Shown: in pieces, positions 34,135 through 44,379 of the stretch
Layout of the letters: the number at the start of each line of letters is the position of its first letter
How positions within the stretch are numbered: position 1 is the stretch's first letter
Assembly: GCF_015354335.1 (NCBI RefSeq)
Contig: NZ_JADKYR010000001.1
Location: 846,208-910,207, forward strand
From: Methylophilus sp. 13
GTDB lineage: Bacteria > Pseudomonadota > Gammaproteobacteria > Burkholderiales > Methylophilaceae
DNA length: 64,000 bases
Direction: 5' to 3'
The notes under the pieces: generated by a model
Databases searched by the model: none
Told to the model about the DNA's origin: nothing
Seen by the model: only the letters and a program-made list of their open reading frames with translations
Made by a program: the position numbers and the translations under genes

Positions 34135-37100
34135 CTAATCTTCTAGTCGGATCGTTTTAACTGTCACAATCGGTGGCAATTCCTTGGGCGCAACGCTCTG
34201 GTTATTCATCTGACTGGAGATGTTCTCAGTCAGCGCATTGGTGGCCCCCGCTGAAGTATTGGTTGCACTTAAGGCGGCCCCGGCCAAGCTGCCAGTATCA
34301 GAAACCGGCACGCCAGCAGAAGTGCCAGCGGCAGAAATATTAGCTGCGTTGTTGATCACTTGCGCGCCAACAAACAAATCTGCACCAGATGAAACACCTG
34401 CCTCACCAGCATCGAGGACACCATTGGGCGCGGCTAAAAACACGACACCAGCCTTAACCTCTTTTTGAATGCCTATTGGCCCATCAGGATCATAGGTTGA
34501 GGTACTGATACCACTACCTGCAGCGACCCCTTTCAGCTCAACAATCCGATTACCAAAATCGTCAAGTTTGCCCAAGCGCTCAGGTACAGCCAACGCAGTC
34601 TTGGAGCCTCGACCTGCGTCAATATCTCCGTTATTCACCCATGCACTCAAATCACTTCCCTTGCCTCGAACTCCAAGCAAGTTTCCATTGGCATCCTGAT
34701 CACTGCCCCCCCCCTTAACACCAAATAACGTAGAGACTTTGGACTGATTGATTTCAAAGCCTTTATCAGCATAGACTCTTAATGCACCACCTTTTTCGGT
34801 AACAATACCGATATCTTTACCGGCATCATCACCAGTTGTAGCCGGGACACCAGCATTAATCAGCCCACCAGGTGTGAGTAGATTAATGTCCGCAAAGCGC
34901 AAGGTTTTAACCTGACTCTGATACATCAACATATCCCCCTCATATTTACGAGTATTGGGGAACATGGCTGCGATCAGCTCCTCACCTCGGATGGCTTTGC
35001 CAGTCTGTACATAATCAACTATAGCATTGGTCATTTCTATACCATACATTGCGTAAGCAAGTGGCTTCTGCTCATCGACAGAAAGTGCCAAAAATAAGGC
35101 CATCGCTTGCTCCTTGCTCAGTACTTTGCCAGTTCTATTTTGCATATATACTTGAACACTATCGGCCACCACAGTGCGGTATGCACTTAATTTTTGCGTG
35201 TCTCCAGCAATCGCTTGGGGTCCCGTACCATTTGGGTTAATGTAAGTATTTACAAACTCGTTAATTGCTGCACCAGCTTTGCTCAAACCAGCCAGTATGG
35301 TGATATTGGCACCATTTTCGGGCAAATTAGCGTTAACAGTATTGGCGACAGACAATATGCCGTTGGTCTTGCCAAGATTAATATTACGGGAGGCCTCAAT
35401 CAACAAATCGCCAGGACCATGGACCACAAACGCGGCGTCCGGATTGGGCAGATCCATGACAAAGTCATTACCCGCTTTGACAATAGAAATATCACCCTGA
35501 TTATTATGCTGTATAGAAGCGTGCATGGTCACATCCTGGCCCGCACTGATATAAACAGGCATCGATGACTTCAAGCCATAAACATTATCAGATGCATTGG
35601 AAGACGGTCGGCCTTTAAACTCAACATTACCCGCTCTTGCAATAATGATCGATTGACTGCTATCCCCCGTGTGCACAGGTATTGCAGCTTGACCAGTTTT
35701 GAATGCTGCAACAAAGTCAACTAATGTGCCATCTGCTGCATTACCAACAAAGGGTTGATTAATCGTAAACTGATTTAAAACATCCGCACCCGAAATAATG
35801 ACTGATGCAGTGGGGAGTTGCCCACCTGTTGATGTTGAAGTAACACCAATGACATTATTAGCGGCTAACAATTGCAATTGTCCATTTTGCGAAGGTGCCA
35901 ATATCATTTTGTACGCTGTGATATCACCCGAAAACGCAGTTGCTTTGACTATACCTGGATGTATTGCACCATAGTCATGATTTTTAAGCGACCCCGTTGC
36001 GGTACTTAAACCTGCGGAGGAGATATTGTCTCTGTGTTGCAAGCCGAGTTGCACTGCCCCAACCAGAGAAGAAACTTCAAAACTAGCTTGATTTGAGTAT
36101 GTATTAAAATAGCTATTATTAGCTGCCACACTAGAATTGGTTGAACCTTGTGCCCATAACGTAGGGTTAAATACAGTATCCACCTTGACGTTGCCATTGG
36201 CACTGACATTAGCACTTGCATCTTGCAGGGCAATCAACAGACCTTGTGAGTTGGCAGGCGCATTTTCTGGTTTACCAATGTTTCCATCGGCATCAATATT
36301 CAGCTTACCACGACCAACATAATACACACCATTAGTGACACTCCCTCCCGCGCTGACATTCACATCGCCACCACCTTTGACAACACTATTGTTGGTGGCA
36401 TTAGCCCCTCTGTTATCAAACTGCGCATTGGTAGCAGACGAGGCTGAGACGTTAGTGATATTACCACCAGCAGTGATATTCACATCACCACCGCCTAGTG
36501 CGGCAACGCCTTGTTGAAACAAATCAGGCCGTACCCACCAGCTGGTATCCGTTTCACTGGAAGCGTTACTTGCTTGACGCAACAACCACTGGTTGACACT
36601 TTGCGTAGTAGCAGTGCCTGAAATATTCCCTTGTGCTTCAATATGAATATCACCCCCGTTGTTCACATAGCTAGCCGCGGTGGCTGCCGATGGTTTGGTA
36701 AAACCATCGGCACCGATATCCGCTTTACCAACTGTGTAAATAACACCTGTGCCGAGCGTAATATTATTACCTGATGAGATAGTAATATCGCCCTCGCCAG
36801 TTCGGATAATCTTGTTATTGGCCAGTGTGAAATTACCTATGCCTGCGACTGTTTTATTCACATTTGCCGAGGTGTAATCTGCTCCCGCCACAAAATTCAA
36901 ATCAAAAGTCTTGATTTTATCCTGCAAGACGCCTGTGTTTGCTAATGCAGTACTAAAACCATCACTGACGCTATTCAGACTTAGGTCACCACTCGAACGC
37001 AATGCAAACACACCTCCTCTGCCTGCTATCAAGGTGCCTAATGCACGCAAGTTAAGGTCGGTACTGGAGGTCATGTTAGTCGCATTATTACCAGCGGTGC

Positions 37101-40100
37101 TTCTAAGTTCGATATAAGGCAATACTTGCGCCGCCAAACCATCTTGTGTATTGGCATAACTGCCCGCACCAAGGTTAGCGTTATAAAAGCTATTGGTATC
37201 ATTAATGATTGGAGCCAGATTGGCGAGCGTGAGGTTAGGTTGTGTATAGGTCCTGACACCCTCGACCCTCACTTCACTTGCGCCTTTAATTGCGCCAGTG
37301 GTATTAAAAGCCACATTAACGGAATCAGCAGTGCCATTGATGCCACGGCGACCACGTAAAGTAACCGTGCCATCTGCGCCATCCACACCTACATTGCTAT
37401 TTGTCTTTTTGTCGTAGCCACTTACATCAATCAATGCACCGCTCTCAGCCGATACTGCATCTGTCGTTGCCAAGCTATTGGATGATAGCAACACCTTACC
37501 ACCTGAGCCAGTTTGCGCATCGCCAATAGATTGATTGGTTTGTGTGCCTCTAGCGGTAATTTTGGCAGAGTTTTTAAGGGTGACCGTGCCCCTGGCATAC
37601 ATGGCGACATCTCCACCTTTATCGCCATCCGCATTCACGGTACCCGCTACCTGAATATTGCCGTTATCTACCCCCAAGGAAAACTGTTTAGCAGTCACCA
37701 TATCCGTAGCCTGAATATCAACATTGCCACTTCTGACACGAATATCACGCGTCTGATTAAACTGGCCGCTCTCCAGTGCCCGATTCACACCACTAAAGTT
37801 ATCTAGCTGGTTGACATCCAGATTAAACTGCCCTTTTTTTTGCTTGCCAGCAGCACTGGCTTTAAGCGTGCCATCTGCGACAGTAAACCGTCCACGCTTG
37901 GCCTCTACAGTCAAGCTGCCAGCATCACCGGCCTGTTGACCACCAGAGACATCTATCAACGCATTTTGGGCCACCGCCACATTGTCAGTATTCGAAACGA
38001 GTGTCACATTGCCCGCATTGGTCGTTTTACTATGTGTTTGGTCAAATTGGACAGTAGCCGCTTTCGTAACCAACTGCCCACCAGCAGCCACCGTTAAGTC
38101 TGCATTAGTTGAAGTGGCTTTAAACTGCCCAGCCAGCATTTCTACCCGATTGGCTATCGTCGTTGCACGCGATGTCAAGGCAACATTTGCCCCCAGGCCA
38201 GTGGTCGCTGCAGCAGTATTGCCGTTATTGAGCAGGTCTAAAGCGCCGGTTGTGCTCAGGTCATATTTGGCTCCCGTGTCTGCTGTCACCACAGCAGAGC
38301 GCAAATTGGTTTCTGCGGCATTGATATTGAGCTTGCCCGTATCCACAAATTTGATTTGTTGCGCTGCATTGACGTTGACCTGATCAAAACCATCAATATT
38401 CAATTGATTGCTAGCACCGAATACTGTGTTTTCAGTATTCAACGTCAACTGTGATGTTCCTGTATCCTGAGGAGTCAAAAAACTATTTCCCAGCGTATTA
38501 CTCAAGGTAAGCGTTTTTGCATTGATGACGACACTGCCGTCACCATGATGCGCCAAACCACTCGAATTCAACCTAAGATTCAAATTACGAGATCCGAAAT
38601 CTAGTGCGCCATAGATATCAATTTGCTTGTAGCTATTAAGCGCTACCGAGGACAAGTGACCATAACTTTGCAAGGTGGCAGCATCAATTTTGGTGGCGGC
38701 ATTCGGGTTACTGTCACCCAGCGCAAACTGCTGCGAGCCTAATGTCAAGCTGCCGCCAGTGGCGACATTCACATCACCAGATTTGTCAAAAACCTTTGTT
38801 CCATCAAAAACTGCGGAGCGAGCAACATCTACCTTGGCGCCTTGATCAATCTCAAGTTCGCCAGCTGCACCATTGGCACCTGTCCGGTTAAAGCTTAAAT
38901 GATTACTCGAGGAAACGGCCAGCAAGGCACCATCACCATTAGTATTTAAAGTCACATTTCCAGGATTGGCTGCAGCGGTTGTTGTTTTAATGACTGCACC
39001 TGACTTAACACTGACTTTGTCTTTCGCACTGACAATCAACTCTGCATTTTCTACCACATGGTTTGCATCATTAGTGAAGGTGACTTCGGACGCTTGCGTG
39101 GTAATGGTTTGCGCATTACCAGAAACGCTGCGCGCCCCACCCAACAGTACGCTGTCAGCCTGAATATTAGATAACTGTTTGGCACTTAATTGCAGTACCC
39201 CGTCTTGCACCGCCCCCACATTCGAGACAACCTGGATTTTGTTAGATGAAATATCAACCAACCCGCCTTTTGCACCAGTTGGCTTTTGCGCCACAATCTG
39301 ACCGTCAAGATTCAACTGCGATGTTGCACTGATAGAGAGTTGCCCGGCATCTGTAGACAACTGAGGAGTAACAGTTCCATCTTGGCTGGCTTTATTCATA
39401 AAAAACTGGTTGCCCAACGTCACTAAATACTCTGCAGGACCTTTATAGTCTTTTGTGCCAGCGTTGTTATAAAAGACCTGTCCACTCATGACATTAAAGC
39501 TGGCAAACTGGCCTCGGCTGGTGCCGTCCAGACGGGTAAAATAACCCGACATATTGCTGGAACCATCTAACTGGATCAGTGAGGTATTGATAGGCACGCT
39601 GTCAGTATTGACCTTCACCAGATAAGCGCCTGGGACCAAGGCATATCTCGCAGGCAACAAGGTATAAGTCCCTGCCGCCAGTCCACTCCCGCCGTTCAGG
39701 TAAATGGCCTGCCCGACATTTAGATCTGAGGGATTATTGCTGCCATACATCAAGTAATCATACGGCGCATATTGCTGACCCAATTTAGGCAAGACCGCAT
39801 AGTACCCCTGCTTGGCAAGCACATTCTCTGAGCCGCCTATTCCTGGTATCCATCCGTAAGCGAGTGTATCCCCGCCACCAGAGATATCTACCTTGGCTCC
39901 AGCCTGTAAGTCAATACTGCTGGAATTCAGTGTTATTTTCTTTTCGTTTAGCTTACTTTTTGCAATTGCTTGCTCATTCCCTTCCTGCTCTACCATGCTT
40001 GTACCCCCTAACACGGTCATGAGATAAGGAATCACACTCCCCTCGGCAGAAACAGAAGTCAGACTGTTTTTACCCAACACCAAACTTTGCTTGGCATTTA

Positions 40101-43100
40101 AATTGATTTCACCTAAGGGCGCGCGCAAATTACCTTCTTGCAAAATTTGATTGGCGCTAATAGTCAACTTGCCCTGAGCAGACATAGGAACTTGTGGCTT
40201 AATGCCCTGTGAATTCGTGACCTCAACTCGGCTCTGGTTACCTTGAGCGTTAATATTAAAAGTGGCTGCGCTGACTGGATAAATTTGCGTTGCATCCATC
40301 GCCAGCTTGTTAGCGACGGTCAATGAACCAATGCTCTGTAAGCCATTGGCTACACCACGTCCACGGATGTCGGTTTTACTGTTAAGCTTTACTGATGACA
40401 CTTGGTCCAGTGTCACATTACCAATCAGGTCAATGAAATTGGCATCAACCACCATCTCTCCATTGCCGTTAGCAGGTGCATCCAGTATTACACTACCGGT
40501 ATTTTTCAAACTCACTGTCGAAGCTTGGATCCGGCCAGCACCCGCAATTGCAGTTGCATCTAGAGTCACACTAGCAGGTGCTGAGAGTACAGTGCCAGAC
40601 TCTAGAATAATCTTGCTGTCCGGATTGCCGTTTGCATTATTCACCTTTAACTGCACATGATCGAATCCGCCTTCGGCGATTTGGGCTTGCGAAACCTGCC
40701 CTTTACCAACAGCATTAGTTAAAGGCAGATCAGGGTCATTGGTTTGGATGAGATTGCCTGCATCACTGCCAGGTTGATTTAAGCCAGCCATCATTTTCTT
40801 GGTTTGTGTCACCGTTAACAAGCGCTTACCATTGGCGAAAAACAAGGGATTGTTATCATCTTTCTCAATCGCACTCCAAGTATCACCGCCGAGCGTGACT
40901 CTTAATGTACCGCCTTCACCTTGACCTGCAGATTTACCTATCATGCTGCCATCTAACGCCAAGCCATCACGCGCCTCGACTTCGATGATACCGGCCTTGC
41001 CATCCACCTGTTGCCGCACAAAGTTGTTAACGGTTGGCAAATCTACAAGACCTGAAGCGGCAGACACGTCAAGCTGACTTCCTTCTTTAAGGATGACTAC
41101 ACCGTTACCAGACTTAACTGTAATATGGCCTGCATCGAGTACCACTGCGTTATTAAGAGTCCCGTCTACTGTTGGTGGTGCAATATATTGACCTCTGGCC
41201 GAGAGTACCGACTTCTCTCCGACAAACAGGCTTAAGGTCGGATCAAACTGCTTGTTAGGCGTAATCGGATCCATTCCATCTGGCCGCTGAACCGTCAATG
41301 AAATGCTTGCGGCCGGTGCTGTAATATCTCCCAAAATGGTCATTTGCCCTTTGGAAGTTAAATTCACATTTCCTCTTAAGTCACTTTTGCTGTTAGGTGC
41401 CTGTGTGATGATCGCGGCACCTTCGTGTAGCGTAAGATCGTCTCCTGCTTTCATGGTTAATGCCACGGGGCTGCGGAAAATAGCAGGAGGTGCAGTGACT
41501 GATGAAACGCTATTGATTGCACTACCACTGCTTGCAACTAGGGCACTATCAATCAAGATACGAGCATTTTGTTGTGGTTGTATTAGAGTGCTCACACCAG
41601 ATTGACCAATAACAATATCACCATCCACGCGACTTTCATTACTTAACACATAATTCGAAAAACCACCGCGACTGACAAAGCCTTCATCAAGCCACAAAGT
41701 CTCGGCTTTTTCAGGATTAACTCCTCCCAACTGAATATTCCGGACCGGACTCGAACCTGTATCACCTTGTAAGTTGACTGTCAGCTTGCCGCCCTGACTA
41801 GTTTTAGCATCATCATAGAAACCATAAGCTGAAAAAGCTTCTCGATCCACCTTGTTTTGTGCCAGCGTGACATTAATATCACCGCCATGCCCGGTTTCTG
41901 TAGTTTTGTCCTGCGTGATCCAAGCGCCTGCATTAGCCTCTAGTCTTGCGCCATCTTGCATGACTAGACCATCAGCCACCGTAATATTGCCAGCATCCTT
42001 GATTACCAAACCTGTCATGGCACCTGCAATGCCAGGTTTATCATTGGTTAACAGGCCAGAGGTATTGATGTTGACTCCCTTAGCCAAAACTACATTGTTA
42101 CGCTCGCTGGCAGCCAACGTAATATTGCCTCCTGCCACAATGATATTGGCATTGACATTTAAACCGCCATTGGCATCCAGTTGAATACTGCCATTAGGAT
42201 TGGCTTGTAATTGCGTGTTGACATTGATCTGGCTGTTCGCATTCACAACTAATCGATTAACCCCTTGACGCAACACCTTGGTGTCAATTTCTGAAACGGC
42301 TTTTTGCTTATCACTTAAATCACTATTGGCATTAAAAGCCGTGTTCAACGGGTCACTCAACTGGTTGACAAAGTTCAGGGTACTGTTACCTGTAAAGTTG
42401 ATATTGAGGGCACCTCCCTGAGGTGTCAGACGATTAGCTGTATCTCCACGCTGGTAAGTACCTGCTGTCGTATTGGCAACGAGATCACCTTGCAATGCCA
42501 GTTGACTTGAGTTAACAGTAAAAGACCCTGCATTACCACCCTGTACGTAGCCAGCCTGATATGTGCCATCAGGGCTTGAAGCTAAATCCCAAGTGCGTGT
42601 CGCACTCCACCGTGGATCTTTGATAGTGAATTTTGTACCCGTAGACTCATAAGCGACCCCGGCCTGAGCATCAGAGGCATCTACCCATAGACCATTGAAG
42701 AGCAGCCTGCTTTCTTTAATTGCTCCAGATGCATAGGTAGTTTTACCTCCGGAAGTATTCACCACAGAACCTGCTTTGGTTACCACCCCATCTGCTGTAA
42801 ACTTCACGCTACCACCATTAGTCATAGCTTCGGCAATGGTTTGTTTTTGTGACTGCTTGGCCTGCTCGATGACTGCCTGACTAATAATAGGCGTTCCGTC
42901 TCTTGAATCCAGATACAGGAACTCGCCAAACAATGGGCCGCCCCGCAGCACAGGTGAGTCTTTCAACTGCTCTGAGTAAAGCTGTATGATGAGTTGATTA
43001 CGTGACATCGGGGCATTTGCATCTACGCCAGACACATCAATAATCGCATTTTCACCCAAAAATATTCTGGACTCTCCTATACCATTTGAGTTTGCCGTCA

Positions 43101-44328
43101 CATTCACCTGCCCGGCGTTGGCCGTCACGCGGCCTTGAATATCAATGGTTTTACCCAGAATTTCAACGATAGACTGATTTTTCTCCCCGACCTTCTGAGC
43201 AAGAACGGCCTCTTCAGTGTTCGCAATATCAACCAACACTTCTGTGGTACTGTTTTTTGCCAGCGTAACGGTGCCCAAACGGTTATTCACAGGTGTACCT
43301 TTAGATTGAATCTCTTCAGCCTTTAAAAGAATTTTACCGTTGTTTCTGACAGAGGTAGTGGCTGTGATTCTGCCCTCCTGGTTTACTGCTAAACCAACTA
43401 GGCTCGCATTGCCGTTACCGACGACAATCTGACCAATATTTTTTACCGTACCGCCAGAGGAAACCTCTACCAGAATATTTTCATTTTGTTTGGCCATGTA
43501 AATGGTTTTACCCGCCGCCAGCAGGGTTTGACCATCCGGGGTTGAAATCAAACCACTATTTTTCACATCTGGCGCTAACAACATCACGCGACCATTAGGA
43601 GCTGTTCTGATCTCAGCGCCTTTTTTGACCAACTCGCCTTTTTCGTTATAAACGGCCCCAGCGACTTCAATGATGCCAACAGCATCAGCAAATGAAAACA
43701 CTGGCTCATTTTGGTTAGACAAAATGCCCCGGTTGTAAACATCCTCAATACTCTTGTCGAACACGTTATCCAGTGTGGTCGCAGTCAACGAACCAACATT
43801 GACTTGTGAACCAGCGCCGAAATAAATGCCATTGTGATTGACGATATAAACATGGCCATTCGCCTCAAGCAGGCCGTTAATGATACTGGGAGTACTACCC
43901 ATCACCCGGTTAAGCACACTAGAGGAACTATCAGGCATTATAAATTTGACGGCTGCGTTTGAACCGATGCTGAAACTATCCCAGCGAATGACAGCATTTC
44001 TGGTCGTCGTGGTCACATCCAGAATATTCCCAACTGGATTTATCGGGATATTGCCAGCACCAGAAACGATGCTGCCGCCTGTTGGCAAGGTATTAGCATC
44101 CATTGCAAACACTGACGATGAAACCCAGCTCAAATAGCCTGCCAATAGCAAGGCAACACTTGCGCTGGAGATGCGCCATAAAGAGGGTTGAATCGTTGCC
44201 GCCCGTACACCTGTTGAAGAGCGGCTGGAAGAGTTCTCTGTTTTCTGATGCGTCCGAGCAATTTCAGCAATAGGCACTAGCATGCCCAAACGTTTGCTAA
44301 ATACCAATTTGAATCGTAACTTGTTCAT
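34135..44328 (-). CDS. Filamentous haemagglutinin-type giant exoprotein (two-partner secretion)
   Basis: 3397 residues from the ATG at 44328. It starts with an extended signal peptide (MNKLRFKLVFSKRLGMLVPI) and a second hydrophobic part (SVALLLAGYLSWVSSSVFA). The conserved secretion domain follows: LPTGGSIVSGAG, NAVIRWDSFSIGSNAAVKF, ANGHVYIVNHNGIYFGAGSQ. The body is a very long beta-helix of Asn/Gly/Thr/Val-rich repeats. The C-terminal part (GDIDAGRGSKTALAVPERLGKLDDFGNR) resembles DUF3739 of this family. It is exported by the partner coded just upstream (51 bp). The likely role is adhesion or biofilm structure. No toxin domain is seen at the end. Confidence 0.93.
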   Translation of the reverse strand: MNKLRFKLVFSKRLGMLVPIAEIARTHQKTENSSSRSSTGVRAATIQPSLWRISSASVALLLAGYLSWVSSSVFAMDANTLPTGGSIVSGAGNIPINPVGNILDVTTTTRNAVIRWDSFSIGSNAAVKFIMPDSSSSVLNRVMGSTPSIINGLLEANGHVYIVNHNGIYFGAGSQVNVGSLTATTLDNVFDKSIEDVYNRGILSNQNEPVFSFADAVGIIEVAGAVYNEKGELVKKGAEIRTAPNGRVMLLAPDVKNSGLISTPDGQTLLAAGKTIYMAKQNENILVEVSSGGTVKNIGQIVVGNGNASLVGLAVNQEGRITATTSVRNNGKILLKAEEIQSKGTPVNNRLGTVTLAKNSTTEVLVDIANTEEAVLAQKVGEKNQSIVEILGKTIDIQGRVTANAGQVNVTANSNGIGESRIFLGENAIIDVSGVDANAPMSRNQLIIQLYSEQLKDSPVLRGGPLFGEFLYLDSRDGTPIISQAVIEQAKQSQKQTIAEAMTNGGSVKFTADGVVTKAGSVVNTSGGKTTYASGAIKESRLLFNGLWVDASDAQAGVAYESTGTKFTIKDPRWSATRTWDLASSPDGTYQAGYVQGGNAGSFTVNSSQLALQGDLVANTTAGTYQRGDTANRLTPQGGALNINFTGNSTLNFVNQLSDPLNTAFNANSDLSDKQKAVSEIDTKVLRQGVNRLVVNANSQINVNTQLQANPNGSIQLDANGGLNVNANIIVAGGNITLAASERNNVVLAKGVNINTSGLLTNDKPGIAGAMTGLVIKDAGNITVADGLVMQDGARLEANAGAWITQDKTTETGHGGDINVTLAQNKVDREAFSAYGFYDDAKTSQGGKLTVNLQGDTGSSPVRNIQLGGVNPEKAETLWLDEGFVSRGGFSNYVLSNESRVDGDIVIGQSGVSTLIQPQQNARILIDSALVASSGSAINSVSSVTAPPAIFRSPVALTMKAGDDLTLHEGAAIITQAPNSKSDLRGNVNLTSKGQMTILGDITAPAASISLTVQRPDGMDPITPNKQFDPTLSLFVGEKSVLSARGQYIAPPTVDGTLNNAVVLDAGHITVKSGNGVVILKEGSQLDVSAASGLVDLPTVNNFVRQQVDGKAGIIEVEARDGLALDGSMIGKSAGQGEGGTLRVTLGGDTWSAIEKDDNNPLFFANGKRLLTVTQTKKMMAGLNQPGSDAGNLIQTNDPDLPLTNAVGKGQVSQAQIAEGGFDHVQLKVNNANGNPDSKIILESGTVLSAPASVTLDATAIAGAGRIQASTVSLKNTGSVILDAPANGNGEMVVDANFIDLIGNVTLDQVSSVKLNSKTDIRGRGVANGLQSIGSLTVANKLAMDATQIYPVSAATFNINAQGNQSRVEVTNSQGIKPQVPMSAQGKLTISANQILQEGNLRAPLGEINLNAKQSLVLGKNSLTSVSAEGSVIPYLMTVLGGTSMVEQEGNEQAIAKSKLNEKKITLNSSSIDLQAGAKVDISGGGDTLAYGWIPGIGGSENVLAKQGYYAVLPKLGQQYAPYDYLMYGSNNPSDLNVGQAIYLNGGSGLAAGTYTLLPARYALVPGAYLVKVNTDSVPINTSLIQLDGSSNMSGYFTRLDGTSRGQFASFNVMSGQVFYNNAGTKDYKGPAEYLVTLGNQFFMNKASQDGTVTPQLSTDAGQLSISATSQLNLDGQIVAQKPTGAKGGLVDISSNKIQVVSNVGAVQDGVLQLSAKQLSNIQADSVLLGGARSVSGNAQTITTQASEVTFTNDANHVVENAELIVSAKDKVSVKSGAVIKTTTAAANPGNVTLNTNGDGALLAVSSSNHLSFNRTGANGAAGELEIDQGAKVDVARSAVFDGTKVFDKSGDVNVATGGSLTLGSQQFALGDSNPNAATKIDAATLQSYGHLSSVALNSYKQIDIYGALDFGSRNLNLRLNSSGLAHHGDGSVVINAKTLTLSNTLGNSFLTPQDTGTSQLTLNTENTVFGASNQLNIDGFDQVNVNAAQQIKFVDTGKLNINAAETNLRSAVVTADTGAKYDLSTTGALDLLNNGNTAAATTGLGANVALTSRATTIANRVEMLAGQFKATSTNADLTVAAGGQLVTKAATVQFDQTHSKTTNAGNVTLVSNTDNVAVAQNALIDVSGGQQAGDAGSLTVEAKRGRFTVADGTLKASAAGKQKKGQFNLDVNQLDNFSGVNRALESGQFNQTRDIRVRSGNVDIQATDMVTAKQFSLGVDNGNIQVAGTVNADGDKGGDVAMYARGTVTLKNSAKITARGTQTNQSIGDAQTGSGGKVLLSSNSLATTDAVSAESGALIDVSGYDKKTNSNVGVDGADGTVTLRGRRGINGTADSVNVAFNTTGAIKGASEVRVEGVRTYTQPNLTLANLAPIINDTNSFYNANLGAGSYANTQDGLAAQVLPYIELRSTAGNNATNMTSSTDLNLRALGTLIAGRGGVFALRSSGDLSLNSVSDGFSTALANTGVLQDKIKTFDLNFVAGADYTSANVNKTVAGIGNFTLANNKIIRTGEGDITISSGNNITLGTGVIYTVGKADIGADGFTKPSAATAASYVNNGGDIHIEAQGNISGTATTQSVNQWLLRQASNASSETDTSWWVRPDLFQQGVAALGGGDVNITAGGNITNVSASSATNAQFDNRGANATNNSVVKGGGDVNVSAGGSVTNGVYYVGRGKLNIDADGNIGKPENAPANSQGLLIALQDASANVSANGNVKVDTVFNPTLWAQGSTNSSVAANNSYFNTYSNQASFEVSSLVGAVQLGLQHRDNISSAGLSTATGSLKNHDYGAIHPGIVKATAFSGDITAYKMILAPSQNGQLQLLAANNVIGVTSTSTGGQLPTASVIISGADVLNQFTINQPFVGNAADGTLVDFVAAFKTGQAAIPVHTGDSSQSIIIARAGNVEFKGRPSSNASDNVYGLKSSMPVYISAGQDVTMHASIQHNNQGDISIVKAGNDFVMDLPNPDAAFVVHGPGDLLIEASRNINLGKTNGILSVANTVNANLPENGANITILAGLSKAGAAINEFVNTYINPNGTGPQAIAGDTQKLSAYRTVVADSVQVYMQNRTGKVLSKEQAMALFLALSVDEQKPLAYAMYGIEMTNAIVDYVQTGKAIRGEELIAAMFPNTRKYEGDMLMYQSQVKTLRFADINLLTPGGLINAGVPATTGDDAGKDIGIVTEKGGALRVYADKGFEINQSKVSTLFGVKGGGSDQDANGNLLGVRGKGSDLSAWVNNGDIDAGRGSKTALAVPERLGKLDDFGNRIVELKGVAAGSGISTSTYDPDGPIGIQKEVKAGVVFLAAPNGVLDAGEAGVSSGADLFVGAQVINNAANISAAGTSAGVPVSDTGSLAGAALSATNTSAGATNALTENISSQMNNQSVAPKELPPIVTVKTIRLED

Positions 44329-44379
44329 CACATCACCTCATATACTTCAGGAACCCACTGACAAAAGTCAGTTTTTGTA

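Noticed and set aside
34135..44328. A contact-dependent inhibition (CdiA) toxin system
   Set aside because: The giant protein lacks a recognisable toxin C-terminus, and no small immunity gene follows; only a terminator does.
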